Below are positions 17,658 through 19,502 of a stretch of 19,502 nucleotides of DNA, piece by piece (the first letter of the stretch is position 1; the number at the start of each line of letters is the position of its first letter). Under the pieces are notes generated by a model. That model did no database searches, was not told the DNA's origin, and saw nothing but the letters and a program-made list of their open reading frames with translations. Source of the stretch: Isohypsibius dastychi (lineage: Eukaryota; Tardigrada; Eutardigrada; Parachela; Isohypsibiidae). A program made the position numbers and the translations under genes. The DNA lies in NCBI GenBank assembly GCA_034696485.1, contig JAQIWT010000480.1:1-19502 (forward strand), given 5' to 3'.

Positions 17658-19502
17658 CTTTGACAAAGTATGTCCGAGAATTTTTGCCCATTGAAAGGCG
17701 GCATCGACGTCGTCTGGGATCCCACCCCAAGATGCACGAATCAGTTTCGGGTAACCTGCATCGATCTTCCGCTCCTGCATTCTCCAGTCCCAAGAGCACT
17801 GTAAAACAAGCCGTCCAGCAATTGGCGAAAAAGATTCAGATATATTATTTAATAGTAATGATATTTGTTTTATTGTTGTTTACCATTCAGTGTTAATTTA
17901 ATTATTTTGGTTTTTATTTATTTATTTCTTACTTTTGAGATTTCGTTAGTGATAAGATATGATGGCATGCAAAAAACTGACGAAAGTATTTAGATATTTT
18001 ATACTTTGAAAAAGCAAGTCCTTCCGGACGTCCATGAAGGTGTAATGGAATCAGGATGTCCTGGCATTCTGCCCCAATCCACTGACGTTTTTTGACCAAA
18101 AATCAAGACTTCTCCAATCGCACTAATCGTCCAGTAAAAGTCGCCTTTATAAATCACACAACATCCACTTGTCATGTAATCTGTGTGGTCGAAGTGTGGT
18201 CAAACAGGCATAACCGCCGAACAGATATCCAACCCCGTCGCTCGCGGTGAAGGCATCGATCACAAAGCTCTCATTGCATAAATCCGGAGAACCTCACATT
18301 TCTGATCAGAATTTCCGTGACTGGAACAGTTCCCATCGTGGTTACCGGGCCTGTCGCAAACAGTGTGGTAATGGATGACGGTTATGTGGTAGCTTTTGTC
18401 GAAAAGCTAACGGCGACGAAGCTGCTGTGGACGTTGATGTATTCCTAACCGCAATCGTTGTTAAATCTGTCTTAGAAGTCGAATCAACATCCGGTGTTTC
18501 TCGCCCATCGTTTGGATACTGTTTAACCGACTTAGTTGTCAAATCTGTCTTAGAAGTCGAATTAACATGAGGTGGTTGTTCGAAAAGGAGAACGTGCGAG
18601 ATGAGCTCACCATCACGATAGCCGATGATGGTAGAGCTGGCCATAGCTGGATGACTAAGTGGTGACCTTTTCGCTTTTCGAAAAGGAGAACGTGCGAGAT
18701 GAGGTGGTTGTTCGAGGACTGGTGAATAGAGTTCTGAATGGCGGATGAGTATGAGCTCATGTGGTCATGCTTGTAGTTAGGACATCTGTCTCCGCGGAGG
18801 ATTCCGTTGCATCGGAAGTATCTTCTCGAAAAGGGTACAGTGGAAGTGTTCCAGCGATATCGTCGGAATGTTGTACAAATTTTGGATTGAATCCATCATA
18901 GAATGGCGCCATAACTGCTGCGGCAAAATCCGAGTGGTCTAGTCCTAGGATATTCAAGAATATAACGGTAACCGATTTTCGGTCAGCTGAGACTTCATTT
19001 CTACCTAACGCGTGACCCAGTTCGTGAACTGCGACTTGAAGAAAATTCACGCCATTCCTGGCACTTTGGGTCCACCGCTCGGAGTCATGAAAGTGATGTC
19101 CCCTTTCAAAGTCTGGGAAGAATGCATGGGCAAGATCCTAAGCAAAAACCGTCAAACATAACAAGAGTCAAACTTCTTCGCGATATTGACGACAAGGGAC
19201 ACCTGAAATCAAGTAGAGGCGTTTCATCGCTCACAGTTTCACTGAAAGAAACAATGTATCAACTTGCCTCTTGAGGTCCGTCAAAGAGACTCAAATCACC
19301 GTGTTCTCCACGAGCAAATAAAATAACAATGTCAGTGGGGCCGCTGTCGACTTGAGTGAATGTCAAACCGGAAGGCTTCGACCAATACTGCAATATCATG
19401 TTTCGTGAAAATACAGGCTGGATACTACCAGTAAAGACAACAAGTCTGGACACTGCTGGGATTTGCGTAAAACTCTGGACACCCCTATTTTTTTGAACTG
19501 AC
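17658..19502 (-). CDS. Matrix metalloproteinase, catalytic and hemopexin exons (5' part beyond window)
   Basis: This is a zinc endopeptidase of the metzincin MMP family, secreted or membrane-bound, acting on extracellular matrix. Minus-strand exons: 19502-19454 (partial, weak), 19387-19268, 19137-19005, and from 18944 on. They encode YWSKPSGLTFTQVDSGPTDI, FARGEHGDLSLFDGPQE, LAHAFFPDF and VHELGHALG, joined to LDHSDFAAAVMAPFYDGF and HSDDIAG. This supplies HExxHxxGxxH with the following Ser and the Met-turn. The catalytic Glu and three zinc His are present. A Ser/Thr-rich hinge (about 18790-18380) has internal repeats; I could not settle its exon edges. Hemopexin-type exons follow, about 18292-18005 (PDLCNESFVIDAFTASDG) and 17798-17658 (GYPKLIRASWGGIPDDVDAA), joined in phase 0 across a 206 bp intron. 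The pro-domain cysteine switch is not in the window. A 25-nt frame break in the hemopexin part leaves it open whether the gene is intact. Confidence 0.85.
18181..18205 (-). other. 25-nt frame break in the hemopexin-like exon
   Basis: Before this interval the frame reads ASDGVGYLFGGYA, and after it YMTSGCCVIYKGDFYWTI, but the two are out of frame. The interval starts with GT, ends with AG and contains a partial duplication (gaccacac twice). It is far too short for a normal arthropod intron. A frameshifting insertion, an assembly error or pseudogenisation of the hemopexin part are all possible. Confidence 0.6.
18463..18568 (-). repeat. MMP hinge direct repeat, 28 bp, 78 bp apart
   Basis: Copies at 18463-18490 and 18541-18568 differ at one position. 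On the minus strand both encode STSKTDLTT within a Ser/Thr-rich stretch, consistent with a low-constraint, possibly O-glycosylated hinge between catalytic and hemopexin domains. Confidence 0.8.
18567..18715. repeat. Rearranged direct repeats in the MMP hinge region
   Basis: A 27-bp unit (ttcgaaaaggagaacgtgcg plus 7 more bases) occurs identically at 18579-18605 and 18677-18703. A second unit, atgaggtggttgttcga, occurs at 18567-18583 and 18699-18715. The order is B-A, then A-B, with the units overlapping at their ends. This suggests local slippage or unequal exchange. Confidence 0.8.

Noticed and set aside
17660-17896. Plus-strand frame that looks like a tail-anchored protein, with a hydrophobic end (IYYLIVMIFVLLLFTI)
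   Set aside because: The opposite strand at 17798-17658 encodes a clear hemopexin repeat (GYPKLIRASWGGIPDDVDAA) with good splice sites, so the plus-strand frame is its shadow plus AT-rich intron.
1-19502. CRISPR array, prophage, transposase, tRNA or rRNA genes
   Set aside because: I saw no regularly spaced repeats, no transposase or integrase motifs, and no cloverleaf or rRNA-like conserved stretches while reading both strands.

Overview
This looks like nuclear DNA from an invertebrate animal, most likely an arthropod. The genes are split by short GT-AG introns, mostly about 50-66 bp. They include a full-length Macroglobulin complement-related (Mcr/TEP6)-type protein with a central LDL-receptor A module, a matrix metalloproteinase (MMP) and arylacetamide-deacetylase-like (AADAC) esterases. 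Expansion of AADAC-like esterases would fit a springtail, but that is only a guess. There are no bacterial-style operons, CRISPR arrays, tRNA or rRNA genes.

Layout, left to right. A probable last exon of an upstream gene (137-280, +) is followed by a complete exosome subunit gene, EXOSC4/Rrp41 (624-1533, +, 3 exons). It converges on an intact 404-residue AADAC-like esterase (4746-1695, -, 3 exons). The long first intron of the esterase holds, on the opposite strand, a complete 3-exon gene for the luminal SGNH/PC-esterase domain of CASD1 (3148-4273, +) without the multi-pass membrane domain. A 1.15 kb AT-rich divergent interval then leads to the main gene, an 18-exon Mcr-like alpha-2-macroglobulin family gene (5900-13730, +, 1627 residues by my splicing). 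Its thioester site is destroyed, and it ends in a Cys cluster plus a hydrophobic tail. Its largest intron (8904-10471) holds an opposite-strand, intronless NADAR/YbiA-family gene (9817-9365, -). About 110 bp upstream of that start codon is a perfect 30-bp-arm inverted repeat.

Downstream of Mcr the window decays. Two AADAC-like pseudogenes (15050-13811 and 15700-15300, both -) carry stops, frameshifts and lost catalytic elements. Next is an unrecognised two-exon 3' gene end (16225-15889, -), then a stretch I could not assign. The right end is an MMP gene (19502-17658, -, open at the window edge). It has the zinc motif split over two exons, a GC-AG intron, a Ser/Thr-rich repeated hinge and hemopexin repeats, with one 25-nt frame break.

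The genes do not form a pathway. The common theme is secreted or luminal proteins and genes nested in introns: two opposite-strand nested genes in 20 kb, beside a birth-and-death cluster of AADAC-like esterases. Exon boundaries were chosen by hand from GT/AG sites, phase agreement and family similarity recalled from memory. No alignment or database search was run.
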